Of a stretch of DNA of 12,216 nucleotides, positions 1 to 6,776 are shown in pieces (positions within the stretch are counted from its first letter, which is position 1; each line of letters starts with the position of its first letter). Source of the stretch: Lonsdalea britannica (GTDB lineage: Bacteria > Pseudomonadota > Gammaproteobacteria > Enterobacterales > Enterobacteriaceae). The position numbers and the translations under genes are program-made. The notes beneath the pieces are model-generated. The model was not told the DNA's origin. It ran no database searches and saw only the letters and a program-made list of their open reading frames with translations. The stretch lies in NCBI RefSeq assembly GCF_946477055.1, contig NZ_CAMKXG010000091.1, forward strand, positions 1 through 12,216. The letters run 5' to 3'.

Positions 1-338
1 CCATCGGCATCGATATCGACCCGCAGGCCATTCAGGCCAGCCGCGATAATGCCCAGCGCAACGGCGTGTCTGAGCGTCTGGAGCTGTATCTGCCGAAAGA
101 CCAGCCGGAAGCACTGTCCGCCGACGTGGTCGTCGCCAACATTCTGGCAGGTCCGCTGCGGGAACTCGCTCCCCTGATCGGCGACTTGCCCAAAGCGGGC
201 GGTCATCTCGGCCTCTCAGGCGTGCTGGCGACACAGGCCGCCAATGTATCAGAAGCCTATCAGGAGAAATTCGAGCTCGATCCTGTGGCGGAAAAAGAAG
301 AGTGGTGCAGGATCACCGGTATCAGAAAAGCGCACTAA
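1..338 (+). CDS. prmA: Ribosomal protein L11 methyltransferase PrmA, 3' end (partial)
   Basis: This is the C-terminal 111 residues of PrmA, the cytoplasmic SAM-dependent enzyme that trimethylates ribosomal protein L11. The reading frame is open from the first full codon at position 3 and stops at 336-338, so the gene begins outside the window. The visible part starts in the SAM-binding strand (GIDIDP, acidic residues that bind the SAM ribose). It contains the catalytic-face motif NILAGPL (about residues 46-52 of the fragment), then GLSG and the family's typical C-terminus [10 protein letters not shown]. The ATG at 66 lies inside this fold and is not the start. prmA next to dusB-fis is the normal enterobacterial order, although here another gene separates them. 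Identification is by close resemblance to E. coli PrmA from memory. Confidence 0.96.
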   Translation, partial: IGIDIDPQAIQASRDNAQRNGVSERLELYLPKDQPEALSADVVVANILAGPLRELAPLIGDLPKAGGHLGLSGVLATQAANVSEAYQEKFELDPVAEKEEWCRITGIRKAH

Positions 339-356
339 ACGCGCCTGAGCAAACGG

Positions 357-386
357 CGGAACGCCATTCTGTGCGTTCCGTTTCTC
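357..386 (+). terminator. Probable intrinsic terminator of prmA
   Basis: An 8-bp perfect stem (357-364 with 373-380, cggaacgc/gcgttccg) with an 8-nt loop is followed by tttctc. It begins 19 bases after the prmA stop. The T-tract is short and interrupted, so termination may be partial. Confidence 0.6.
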
Positions 387-455
387 TATGGCTCCCCTGC
401 CCTCAGTTCCACCACACGCGGCATGACGCTATTTAATGACAAAAGGAATATTGCA

Positions 456-1454
456 GTGATTCATGGCTACCTTAAATCCATTTTGCTGGCGGCAGTTTTT
501 TTCGCCGCCGGTGTATTCGCCGCTAATGCGAGCTATCCGTTGAGCGATATCGACTTATCGCAGGCGCGGGCCGGTTTTCAAACTGAGCTCATCAAAGATA
601 CGCTGGAACGCGACGGCGAGGCGGAGACGCCACCTGCCGAGCTGTTCAAGACCATACATTACCCGTCGCCCGTGGGCGATCTGGTCGCCTATCTGACGCC
701 CGATCCCAAGGATGGCAAACGGCACCCGGCCGTGTTGTGGGCCCACGGCGGCTATGGCGGTATAGGAAGCTTCCTTTGGGAACCTCAGGACGCCGATAAC
801 GATCAGAGCGGTCGCGCTTTCCCCGAGGCCGGGATCATTACGATGATGCCAAGCTGGCGCGGTGAAAACGACAATCCCGGCAAGTTCGAGATGTTTTACG
901 GCGAGATAAACGATTTACATGCCGCCAGAGATTATCTGGCTAAACTTCCTTACGTGGATCCCGACCGCATATATCTGGTCGGCCACAGCACCGGAGGGAC
1001 GTTAACGCTTTTGGGAAACGAGTACCAAAACGGTTTCCGCGCGGCGTTTTCACTCGGGGGCGTGCCCGATTTAAAACAACGGTTAAGCCTGGGTCCGACC
1101 TCCACCGGTCCGTCATTCAACACCCAGAATCCGCGTGAGTTTTACCTGCGCTCGCCTCGCACTTTTATCACGCACCTCAAATCGCCGACTTACTATTTTG
1201 AAGGCAGCGATAATTACTGGGAATATTCATTGCCCCAGATGGAGAAGGATGCGCAAAACGCGGGCGTTCCCTTTCATGCCTATAGCGTGCCGCGCGGCGA
1301 CCACTTTTCTATCATCCTGCCGGTCACTCGCCTTATTGCCCAAAAAATTCTGCGCGATACCGGAGCACAGCCACACATCGACTTTTCCCCCGCTGACATC
1401 GAACATATCAGCCGGGAAATTGACGCGGTGGTCGACGAAACCGATGAAGAATAG
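456..1454 (+). CDS. Exported alpha/beta hydrolase (prolyl oligopeptidase / dienelactone hydrolase-like)
   Basis: This 332-residue protein has an N-terminal signal peptide (hydrophobic segment about residues 7-21, AXA-type site ANA before SYP) and an alpha/beta hydrolase fold. It shows the oxyanion-loop motif HGGYGG (97-102), the nucleophile elbow GHSTGG with Ser178, a likely acid at Asp252 (FEGSDNYW) and a catalytic His283 in RGDHFS. These fit a periplasmic or secreted serine esterase or peptidase; the substrate cannot be told. I chose GTG 456 because aaaagga at 441-447 sits 8 bases upstream and the signal peptide then starts properly. An in-frame ATG at 423 would add 11 polar residues and lacks a ribosome site. 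The gene lies between prmA and dusB, which are adjacent in E. coli. The polar, acidic C-terminal tail (DAVVDETDEE) is unremarkable. The fold is well supported and the function is unknown. Confidence 0.82.
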   Translation: MIHGYLKSILLAAVFFAAGVFAANASYPLSDIDLSQARAGFQTELIKDTLERDGEAETPPAELFKTIHYPSPVGDLVAYLTPDPKDGKRHPAVLWAHGGYGGIGSFLWEPQDADNDQSGRAFPEAGIITMMPSWRGENDNPGKFEMFYGEINDLHAARDYLAKLPYVDPDRIYLVGHSTGGTLTLLGNEYQNGFRAAFSLGGVPDLKQRLSLGPTSTGPSFNTQNPREFYLRSPRTFITHLKSPTYYFEGSDNYWEYSLPQMEKDAQNAGVPFHAYSVPRGDHFSIILPVTRLIAQKILRDTGAQPHIDFSPADIEHISREIDAVVDETDEE

Positions 1455-1484
1455 GAACCTGTCGCAACGGCCATAACCGAAAAC

Positions 1485-1526
1485 AGGAGCAATCAAACAC
1501 CGTCATCAGACCGATAGATTGCTCCT
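1485..1526. repeat. Inverted repeat downstream of hydrolase gene
   Basis: Nine-base perfect arms (1485-1493 aggagcaat and 1518-1526 attgctcct) flank a 24-nt loop, beginning 30 bases past the hydrolase stop. There is no T-tract, so it is a weak candidate for a terminator or mRNA 3' end structure. The rest of 1455-1740 shows no gene that I can support; its 3' part is AT-rich. Confidence 0.3.
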
Positions 1527-1717
1527 CATTAGGCCGAATATGGTGCATTTTTCACTACCAATTGCCTTCATTGCCCCACGAATCGCTCCCTGACAGCGTC
1601 CCATCGCGTTCTTTTCACTTCTAATCGGCCTTTGTCGGCGGTGTGGCCCGTCGATAGCGATATGGCATAACCACATGATATGTATAGGTAAAATGAAAAC
1701 TTCTTTAGATGAAACAT

Positions 1718-1730
1718 CATTTTATTGATC
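1718..1730 (-). promoter_or_regulatory. Weak IHF-like site upstream of dusB-fis
   Basis: On the minus strand this reads gatcaataaaatg, which matches the IHF pattern WATCAANNNNTTR at all but two positions. It centres about 71 bases before the inferred dusB-fis start. The E. coli fis promoter does bind IHF, but further upstream as I recall, so this is only a candidate. Confidence 0.2.
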
Positions 1731-1744
1731 TGTTACGCGTAATT

Positions 1745-1826
1745 GCTCAAAGTTTGGCCTTTCCTATCGCGTGAAAAATGCGTAATATACGCGCCCTTGC
1801 AGACACAGTATGGTCACTCTTTGTCT
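1745..1826 (+). promoter_or_regulatory. dusB-fis promoter with two Fis-like autoregulatory sites
   Basis: A -10 hexamer TAATAT lies at 1783-1788. A poor -35 (TTTCCT, 1760-1765) stands 17 bases upstream, and a GC-rich discriminator acgcgccc follows. This puts the start near C1795 and leaves a leader of about 32 bases. It closely resembles the E. coli dusB-fis promoter, where the discriminator gives stringent (ppGpp/DksA) and growth-rate control. A 15-base Fis-type match lies at 1745-1759 (G/C ends, AAAGTTT core), centred near -43. A second lies at 1812-1826, centred near +25. These correspond to the known repressing sites II (-42) and I (+26) of E. coli. The hexamers and the Fis matches are read directly; the start point is inferred. 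Confidence 0.75.
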
Positions 1827-2792
1827 ATGCACATTGGACAATTTCAGCTTCCCAATCGTTTGATAGCCGCCCCGATGGCCGGTATTAGCGATCGCCCATT
1901 CAGAGCACTCTGTCACATGATGGGCGCTGGAATGACGGTGTCCGAAATGCTCTCTTCCAATCCGGAAGTGTGGCGTTCGGATAAGTCCCGCTTGCGCATG
2001 GTGCATAGCGATGAACCTGGTATCAGAGCCGTGCAGATTGCCGGCAGCGATCCGGGGGAGATGGCCGCGGCCGCCAGCATCAATGCTGAGTTCGGCGCGC
2101 AGATCATCGACATCAATATGGGATGTCCAGCCAAGAAGGTGAACCGCAAGATGGCGGGGTCTGCATTACTGCAGCATCCTGATCTGGTGAAACAGATTCT
2201 GACGGCGGTGGTGGAAGCGGTAGACGTACCGGTGACACTGAAAATTCGTACGGGCTGGTCTCCAGAGCACCGCAACTGTGTACAAATTGCCAGATTGGCT
2301 GAAGATTGTGGTATCCAGGCCCTCACCATCCATGGACGAACACGTACGTGCTTGTTCAATGGCGAGGCCGAGTACGACAGCATTCGGACAGTTAAGCAGG
2401 CCGTCGGCATTCCCATCATTGCGAATGGCGACATTACTGACCCGCATAAAGCCAGAGCGGTTCTTGATTACACCGGGGCCGATGCCCTGATGATAGGACG
2501 GGCCGCTCAGGGAAGACCCTGGATCTTTCGGGAAATCCAGCATTATCTGGACACAGGGGAGCTGCTTCCACCCTTGCCACTGGCAGAGGTTAAGCGCTTG
2601 CTGATCGGGCACATACGGGAATTGCATGACTTTTATGGTCAAGGCAAGGGATTCCGTATCGCTCGTAAGCACGTTTCCTGGTATCTCCAGGAACATGCCC
2701 CGGACGACCAGTTTAGGCGCACATTCAACGCCATTGAGGATGCCAGCGAACAGCTGGAGGCGTTGGAGGCATATTTTGAAAATCTTGCGTAA
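1827..2792 (+). CDS. dusB: tRNA-dihydrouridine synthase B
   Basis: This FMN-dependent cytoplasmic enzyme reduces uridine to dihydrouridine in the D-loop of tRNA (U17 in E. coli). The 321 residues equal the E. coli length. The TIM-barrel start APMAG (15-19) is followed by the catalytic-acid motif NMGCPAKKV with Cys100. FMN-contacting residues are Lys139 in LKIRTGW, His169 in IHGRTR, the NGD motif (200-202) and GRAAQGRPW (224-232). The helical tRNA-recognition C-terminus follows. I chose ATG 1827 because [19 protein letters not shown] aligns with the E. coli N-terminus; the upstream extension to the TTG at 1743 would run through the promoter. It is the first gene of the dusB-fis operon, with fis 23 bases downstream. 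Confidence 0.98.
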   Translation: MHIGQFQLPNRLIAAPMAGISDRPFRALCHMMGAGMTVSEMLSSNPEVWRSDKSRLRMVHSDEPGIRAVQIAGSDPGEMAAAASINAEFGAQIIDINMGCPAKKVNRKMAGSALLQHPDLVKQILTAVVEAVDVPVTLKIRTGWSPEHRNCVQIARLAEDCGIQALTIHGRTRTCLFNGEAEYDSIRTVKQAVGIPIIANGDITDPHKARAVLDYTGADALMIGRAAQGRPWIFREIQHYLDTGELLPPLPLAEVKRLLIGHIRELHDFYGQGKGFRIARKHVSWYLQEHAPDDQFRRTFNAIEDASEQLEALEAYFENLA

Positions 2793-2815
2793 ACAGAAAA
2801 AGAGCTGACAGAACT

Positions 2816-3112
2816 ATGTTCGAACAACGCGTGAATTCTGACGTACTGACCGTTTCCACCGTAAACTCTCAGGCTCAGGTAACCCAAAAACCCCTGCGCG
2901 ACTCGGTTAAACAGGCACTGAAGAACTATTTTGCTCAACTGAACGGTCAGGATGTAAATGACTTGTATGAGCTGGTACTGGCTGAAGTTGAGCAACCACT
3001 GTTGGACATGGTGATGCAATACACTCGCGGTAACCAGACCCGTGCAGCACTGATGATGGGTATCAACCGCGGCACTTTGCGTAAGAAACTGAAAAAATAC
3101 GGCATGAACTGA
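2816..3112 (+). CDS. fis: DNA-binding protein Fis (factor for inversion stimulation)
   Basis: Fis is a homodimeric nucleoid-associated protein that bends DNA, activates rRNA promoters, represses many genes including its own operon, and stimulates site-specific inversion. The 98 residues match E. coli length. The N-terminal beta-hairpin arm covers about residues 11-26, the dimer core about 27-70, and the helix-turn-helix about 74-95 ([23 protein letters not shown]). Compared with the E. coli sequence as I remember it, the only difference is residue 20: Ala (GCT at 2873-2875) instead of Asp. Residue 20 lies at the arm tip used to contact Hin/Gin-type invertases. It is cotranscribed with dusB from the promoter near 1783 and ends at the strong terminator at 3137. 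Confidence 0.99.
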   Translation: MFEQRVNSDVLTVSTVNSQAQVTQKPLRDSVKQALKNYFAQLNGQDVNDLYELVLAEVEQPLLDMVMQYTRGNQTRAALMMGINRGTLRKKLKKYGMN

Positions 3113-3136
3113 TCACGTTCAGCATCCGTGTTTCAC

Positions 3137-3170
3137 AAGGCGTTGATGAGCAATCATCAACGCCTTTTTT
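3137..3170 (+). terminator. Intrinsic terminator of the dusB-fis operon
   Basis: A 13-bp perfect stem (3137-3149 with 3154-3166) closes a GCAA loop and runs into an uninterrupted T-run (3165-3170). It begins 24 bases after the fis stop. This is a textbook rho-independent terminator. Confidence 0.95.
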
Positions 3171-3307
3171 GTGTCCGTTTTCCGCCGGACTGCCCCGCGC
3201 TTTGCCATAATGACGTCATCTGCGTGGCGCTAAGCGTCGACCGATAGGTTGAAGATGAGATGCCACAACACGCCATGAACAAGGCAACTGACCGGGAGCG
3301 ACAACCG

Positions 3308-3649
3308 ATGGAAAACAAGTTCACTCAGGCTGGCGACTTTAACGAGACGCGCTTTTGGACCAAGATCGTCGGCTACGCCAAAAAGGCCGGGAGCGAGGTG
3401 ATTGAGAAAGCGCTATGGCTCTACTTCGCGGCGCAACGACCTGATACGCCCGTCTGGGCCAAAACCACCATCTACGCCGCTTTGGCTTATTTCGTGCTGC
3501 CTGTAGACGCGATTCCGGATGCGCTGCCGGTGGTAGGATTTACCGACGATTTGGGCGTTTTAGCGGGCGCGCTAGGCACCGTCAGCCTGTATATCAACGA
3601 TGAGGTCAAACAGCAGACGCGCGATAAACTCGCCGATTGGTTCGATTGA
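3308..3649 (+). CDS. YkvA family (DUF1232) small protein
   Basis: This is a 113-residue protein of the DUF1232/YkvA family, whose biochemical role is not established. The family signature is clear: WAKTTIYAALAYFVLPVDAIPD (50-71) followed by ALPVVGFTDDLGVL (72-85). It forms a hydrophobic hairpin that probably associates with the inner membrane. The N-terminal 45 residues are polar and helical. I chose ATG 3308 because gggag at 3294-3298 is well placed and the N-terminus then matches the usual start of enterobacterial homologues. An in-frame ATG at 3260 would add 16 polar residues (129 aa in total) with a poorer ribosome site and cannot be excluded. The gene stands alone after the fis terminator and converges on the RcnB-like gene. 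Confidence 0.85.
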   Translation: MENKFTQAGDFNETRFWTKIVGYAKKAGSEVIEKALWLYFAAQRPDTPVWAKTTIYAALAYFVLPVDAIPDALPVVGFTDDLGVLAGALGTVSLYINDEVKQQTRDKLADWFD

Positions 3650-3720
3650 GCATCAGCGCCGAGATAGTCGGATTCACAAGAAGCGATGATGAAGCGCGGG
3701 AAGAAACAAGGCGGGGTAAG

Positions 3721-3747
3721 GCGTGCCGGAGAGGCGCTCCGGCACGC
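3721..3747. terminator. Stem-loop between convergent genes, probable bidirectional terminator
   Basis: An 11-bp perfect GC-rich stem (3721-3731 with 3737-3747, gcgtgccggag/ctccggcacgc) has a 5-nt loop. It lies between the ends of the YkvA-like gene (plus) and the RcnB-like gene (minus). Neither side has a real T-run, so it may act as a weak or rho-assisted terminator, or protect both 3' ends. Confidence 0.55.
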
Positions 3748-3754
3748 GCTAGCA

Positions 3755-4204
3755 TTAATGCTGCAGGGCGCTGTTGAGAATAATCGAGGTGATTACGCCT
3801 GTTGCCGCTGCAATCAGCACGTAGTTGCCATCGATATAGGCCCAATGCTGGCCTGACGGCGGCTGTCTCAAACCGCGAGTGCGCCAGTCGTTGACACGAT
3901 AGTCATTGCCGCGGTAACGGCTCGGAGCCGGTTTGCCCCTTCTGAAGTCGTGCCCATTGGAAACGAAGTGGTCACGGTCGCCGCCACGCTGTACGTGAGC
4001 CTGCTGCCGACCCGGTTCGCCATGGCCGCCGCGGTTAGGCTGACCGCCAGGATGACCATCGCGTCCGCCATGCTGTTGGCTTCCCGGCCCCTGCTGCCAT
4101 TGCTTCCCATCCTGATGATCCGGACCTGCTGCAAAAGAGACGGTTGAGAGCAGGCTACTTGCGGTAAATACCGTCATTACCATTGCCAACGTAATTTTTT
4201 TCAT
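3755..4204 (-). CDS. RcnB-like periplasmic protein
   Basis: The 149-residue protein has a signal peptide (MKKITLAMVM start, hydrophobic to about residue 24, cleavage likely after FAA at 24-26). Next comes a Gly/Gln/His-rich low-complexity segment (about 27-78). The C-terminal RcnB-family domain (about 79-145) has YRVNDWRTRGLRQPP, GQHWAYIDGNYVLIAAATG and a hydrophobic end. E. coli RcnB is a periplasmic protein involved in nickel/cobalt homeostasis; many family members are uncharacterised, so metal handling is an inference. The His residues in the linker would suit weak metal binding. ATG 4204 is preceded by gaggaag (plus-strand 4211-4217), 6 bases upstream. The longer reading frame from 4267 would bury the signal peptide. 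No rcnA efflux gene or rcnR regulator is adjacent. Confidence 0.8.
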   Translation of the reverse strand: MKKITLAMVMTVFTASSLLSTVSFAAGPDHQDGKQWQQGPGSQQHGGRDGHPGGQPNRGGHGEPGRQQAHVQRGGDRDHFVSNGHDFRRGKPAPSRYRGNDYRVNDWRTRGLRQPPSGQHWAYIDGNYVLIAAATGVITSIILNSALQH

Positions 4205-4210
4205 AACTGA

Positions 4211-4217
4211 CTTCCTC
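4211..4217 (-). promoter_or_regulatory. Ribosome binding site fixing the RcnB-like start
   Basis: On the minus strand this reads gaggaag, 6 bases before ATG 4204. It supports the start that gives an intact signal peptide. Confidence 0.7.
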
Positions 4218-4450
4218 GAATGGTCCTGCCTTATAGTAAGCAGATTACACAGCACTATCGTCCACACTACGGCAGTCTTGAATAACGAAATGTCTTAATT
4301 CGTGCTTTCTTAACTAGTTTTACCCTGTTTATCGAATTCTTAACACATCAGTACGTCCACGCGTCATTTTCACCCTTTCGCACCGCTCAAAGTTCATACG
4401 GACAATGTAGTCGATGAAAATTTCCTCCGAGATCCGCACGTCGGCCAACG

Positions 4451-4483
4451 TGAAATTCCCTCAATAATGATGAGGGAATTTCA
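4451..4483 (+). promoter_or_regulatory. 13-bp inverted repeat, candidate tandem MetR boxes
   Basis: Perfect 13-base arms (4451-4463 tgaaattccctca, 4471-4483 tgagggaatttca) have a 7-nt spacer and lie about 70-100 bases before the MetE-like gene. Each arm also fits the LysR-type MetR pattern TGAANNNNNTTCA with one mismatch. The two box centres are 20 bases apart, about two helical turns on the same face. No T-run follows, so a terminator is unlikely. The alternatives are a single palindromic operator for another regulator or an RNA hairpin. The rest of the 4205-4450 gap shows no gene and no other site I trust; it must hold the promoter of the minus-strand RcnB-like gene. Confidence 0.45.
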
Positions 4484-4506
4484 TCTAATAGGGGGATTAG
4501 TTCCAT

Positions 4507-4540
4507 GATAATCTCTGTCGACTAAAATAATTAAGAAGGG
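4507..4540 (+). promoter_or_regulatory. Candidate activator-dependent promoter and ribosome site of the MetE-like gene
   Basis: A -10-like GATAAT lies at 4507-4512 with no recognisable -35. That would put the two candidate MetR boxes near -42 and -62, typical for activation. A second -10-like TAAAAT (4523-4528) is too close to the ribosome site. The ribosome site gaaggg (4535-4540) precedes ATG 4551 by 10 bases. Confidence 0.35.
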
Positions 4541-4550
4541 ATTTATATTC

Positions 4551-5726
4551 ATGACAACCATTCAGACGCAACGCGCCCCATTCCGTGCCGACGTAGTAGG
4601 GAGCTATCTTCGTCCTCAGTATCTGCATGATGCCAGAGCACAATTTACCCAGGGTCACCTTTCCGCCGAAGAGTTGCAGGCCGTTGAAGACAAGGCCATC
4701 ACTGAGCTGGTCGAAAAACAGAAAGCAGCCGGTTTGCAGGTTATTACCGACGGTGAATTTCGTCGCAGCTGGTGGCACCTCGACTTCATGTGGGGCCTGA
4801 ACGGCGTGGAGAAAACCATCATCGCCAAAGGCTACGCGTTTGCTGACAAGGAAACCCGTCCGGAAACTGCGCGCCTTTCCGGTAAGATCTCCGGTGAGAA
4901 CCATCCGTTCATCGAACATTTCAAGTTCCTGCTTCAATTCGCAGAGCCGAGTGTCACGCCGCGACTGACCGTTCCGTCCGCCGCACAGTTCCTGGCCGAG
5001 CTGCAGCGTCCCGACAACAAAGCCAAGACGCTGGAGTTTTACCCGACTGAAGAAGCGCTGGTGCAGGATATCGCCAACGCCTACCGGACCTTTATCAAAG
5101 AACTGTATGCCGCGGGTTGCCGCAATCTGCAGCTGGATGACTGCACCTGGGGCATGCTGGTCGACCCGAAATTTGCGGGCGGCGGCGGTGCCGATACGCC
5201 GAACTCTACGAGCTGCGGCTGTGGTCATCACGCAGAACCGGTCGAAGGCAGCAAAGTCCACACGCTGGCCGAGCTGTATCTGAAGGTCAATAACGCAAGC
5301 GTAGAAGGCGTGCCGGAAGATCTGGTGCTGACGACGCACGTATGCCGTGGCAACTATGCCTCTTCCTGGGCCGCCAGCGGCGGTTACCAGCCGGTCGCAA
5401 GCGTGCTGTTCGCCCGTGAAAATGTCTCTGCTTACTATCTGGAGTTCGATACCGAACGCGCCGGCGACTTCTCTCCGCTGGCTCAGGTGTCAGGCGATAA
5501 GCAGGTTGTTCTGGGACTGATCTCCTCCAAGTTCGGCGAACTGGAAGATAAACAGGCAGTGATTGATCGCATCAAGGAAGCGACCCAATTCGTACCGCTG
5601 GAACGTCTGTGCCTCAGCACTCAGTGCGGTTTTGCCTCGACGGAAGAAGGCAACGAGATCACCGAAGCGCAGCAGTGGGCGAAAATCGCGTTGGTCAAAG
5701 AGATCGCTGACGCCGTCTGGGGTTAA
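4551..5726 (+). CDS. Cobalamin-independent methionine synthase catalytic-domain protein (YxjG/YxjH type)
   Basis: This 391-residue protein is a single TIM barrel corresponding to the C-terminal catalytic half of MetE (COG0620), without the N-terminal MetE domain. The zinc site is complete: His263 and Cys265 (THVCRGN), Glu298 (YYLEFDTE) and Cys359 (LSTQCGFAS). Such a site activates homocysteine as a thiolate. DGEFRR (67-72) is the conserved substrate-pocket motif near the N-terminus. An extra Cys/His cluster, CGCGHH (222-227), sits in a Gly-rich loop after DDCTWGMLVDP. Homologues of this type are thought to methylate homocysteine or a related thiol. Their methyl donor is often unknown, because the domain that helps bind methyl-folate is missing. 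The gene is monocistronic, with possible MetR control upstream and a strong terminator downstream. The ABC importer pair that follows may serve the same pathway. The fold is certain; the exact donor and substrate are not. Confidence 0.88.
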   Translation: MTTIQTQRAPFRADVVGSYLRPQYLHDARAQFTQGHLSAEELQAVEDKAITELVEKQKAAGLQVITDGEFRRSWWHLDFMWGLNGVEKTIIAKGYAFADKETRPETARLSGKISGENHPFIEHFKFLLQFAEPSVTPRLTVPSAAQFLAELQRPDNKAKTLEFYPTEEALVQDIANAYRTFIKELYAAGCRNLQLDDCTWGMLVDPKFAGGGGADTPNSTSCGCGHHAEPVEGSKVHTLAELYLKVNNASVEGVPEDLVLTTHVCRGNYASSWAASGGYQPVASVLFARENVSAYYLEFDTERAGDFSPLAQVSGDKQVVLGLISSKFGELEDKQAVIDRIKEATQFVPLERLCLSTQCGFASTEEGNEITEAQQWAKIALVKEIADAVWG

Positions 5727-5756
5727 CAGGCAACCATCGCCATCACACCAGGATCG

Positions 5757-5786
5757 AAGGGACGGGGTTATCCGTCCCTTTTTCTT
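5757..5786 (+). terminator. Intrinsic terminator of the MetE-like gene
   Basis: A 9-bp perfect stem (5757-5765 with 5772-5780) with a 6-nt loop is followed by tttcttg. It begins 31 bases after the stop codon and separates this gene from the downstream ABC genes. The remaining gap (5787-5980) holds a -10-like TATAAA at 5867-5872 without a good -35 and a 10-bp palindrome gtgatatcac at 5902-5911. No clear promoter is recognisable. Confidence 0.9.
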
Positions 5787-5980
5787 GATTTCCCCGCTCT
5801 CCACACCAACACCGCCCTCCATTGTGGAAAAAACCGCCACAGCCCACTATATTTATGCTTTGTTGCTATAAACCATCACCTTATGTGATTAGCAATGCGT
5901 GGTGATATCACGTAGATTCTCGCCGCTCGGCCTCATCAACATGTAGGTTGTTATCTCCCCCCGTCTTTGTAGGAACCACG

Positions 5981-6751
5981 ATGAAAAAAATCAGCGTTGC
6001 ATTACTGACTGGCGCGTTACTTGTCACCAGTGCTCTGGTACAGGCGCAGGACGATCTCAGCACCATCAAGGCTGCGGGCGTCATCAAATTCGGCACGGAA
6101 GGGACCTATGCGCCCTACACCTATCACAATAAATCGGGAAAATTGGTCGGTTTTGATGTGGAAATAGGCCGTGCGGTGGCCGAGAAAATCGGCGTTAAGG
6201 CCGAGTTCGTCGAAGGACGTTGGGATGGATTAATCGCCGGGCTGAGCGCAGGCCGCTATGACGCCGTCGTGAACCAGGTCGGTATTACTCCCGAGCGTCA
6301 GGTGAAATTCGATTTCTCCAAACCCTATATCGATGCGAAGTCTGTGCTGGTCGTGCGCGACGACAACACCACCATCAAGACGTTTGCCGATCTTAAAGGC
6401 CATAAATCCGCACAGAGCCTGACCAGCAATTACTCGAAACTGGCGACGCGTTATGGCGCCGACATCGTGCCGACCGACGGGTTTAACCAGTCGCTGGATC
6501 TGGTGCTGAGCGGACGCGCCGATGCGACGCTGAACGACAATCTGTCGTTCCTCGACTTCAAAAAACAGAAGCCGGATGCGAAAGTGAAAGTTGCCGCCAC
6601 CGCGGAAAGCGGCGATCCCTCCGCCATTCTGGTGCGTAAGGGACAAGCCCCGCTGGTCGAGGCCATCAACCACGCGCTGGACCAGATCAAAGCGGATGGC
6701 ACGTATAAAACGATTTCTGTGCGATACTTCGGGGAAGATGTTTCCCAGTAA
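5981..6751 (+). CDS. Amino-acid ABC transporter substrate-binding protein (cystine-binding TcyA/TcyJ-like)
   Basis: This is a 256-residue periplasmic binding protein of the polar amino acid family (SBP_bac_3). The signal peptide is residues 1-22 (MKKISVALLT, cleavage after VQA). The mature part has FGTEGTYAPYTY (37-48), GFDVEIGRAVAEKIG (58-71), WDGLIAGL (81-88), RYDAVVNQVGITPER (92-106) and a C-terminal KTISVRYFGEDVS. The overall look is closest to cystine-binding proteins (E. coli TcyJ/FliY, Bacillus TcyA), so a sulfur-containing or polar amino acid is the likely ligand. Family membership does not fix the ligand. ATG 5981 follows agga (5971-5974) at 6 bases; an upstream in-frame ATG at 5948 would add residues before the signal peptide. 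It is followed by the permease after 25 bases. Confidence 0.88.
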   Translation: MKKISVALLTGALLVTSALVQAQDDLSTIKAAGVIKFGTEGTYAPYTYHNKSGKLVGFDVEIGRAVAEKIGVKAEFVEGRWDGLIAGLSAGRYDAVVNQVGITPERQVKFDFSKPYIDAKSVLVVRDDNTTIKTFADLKGHKSAQSLTSNYSKLATRYGADIVPTDGFNQSLDLVLSGRADATLNDNLSFLDFKKQKPDAKVKVAATAESGDPSAILVRKGQAPLVEAINHALDQIKADGTYKTISVRYFGEDVSQ

Positions 6752-6776
6752 CCGCAAAGATATCGGAGTTTTTTAG

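Noticed and set aside
423..455. ATG 423 as start of the hydrolase
   Set aside because: No ribosome site, and it would place 11 polar residues ahead of the signal peptide. GTG 456 has a well-spaced aaaagga.
1743..1826. Upstream extension of dusB to TTG 1743
   Set aside because: It would run through the Fis site, -10 and start region of the promoter and add 28 residues absent from E. coli DusB.
3211..3218. Palindrome tgacgtca upstream of the YkvA-like gene
   Set aside because: An 8-base palindrome is expected by chance, and there is no bacterial regulator match I would defend.
3751..3762. Palindrome agcattaatgct spanning the RcnB-like stop codon
   Set aside because: It overlaps the coding end and is not associated with any repeat or known site; probably chance.
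3950..4147. Plus-strand frame opposite the RcnB-like gene
   Set aside because: It is a mirror of the low-complexity, GC-rich linker of the minus-strand gene, which has a signal peptide and ribosome site to support it.
4497..5339. Long minus-strand frame of 280 codons
   Set aside because: It lies antisense over the clear MetE-like gene; high third-position GC on the coding strand readily produces such shadows.
5902..5911. Palindrome gtgatatcac upstream of the binding-protein gene, considered as a CRP site
   Set aside because: The spacing between the half sites does not fit TGTGA-6-TCACA, and the arms do not extend.
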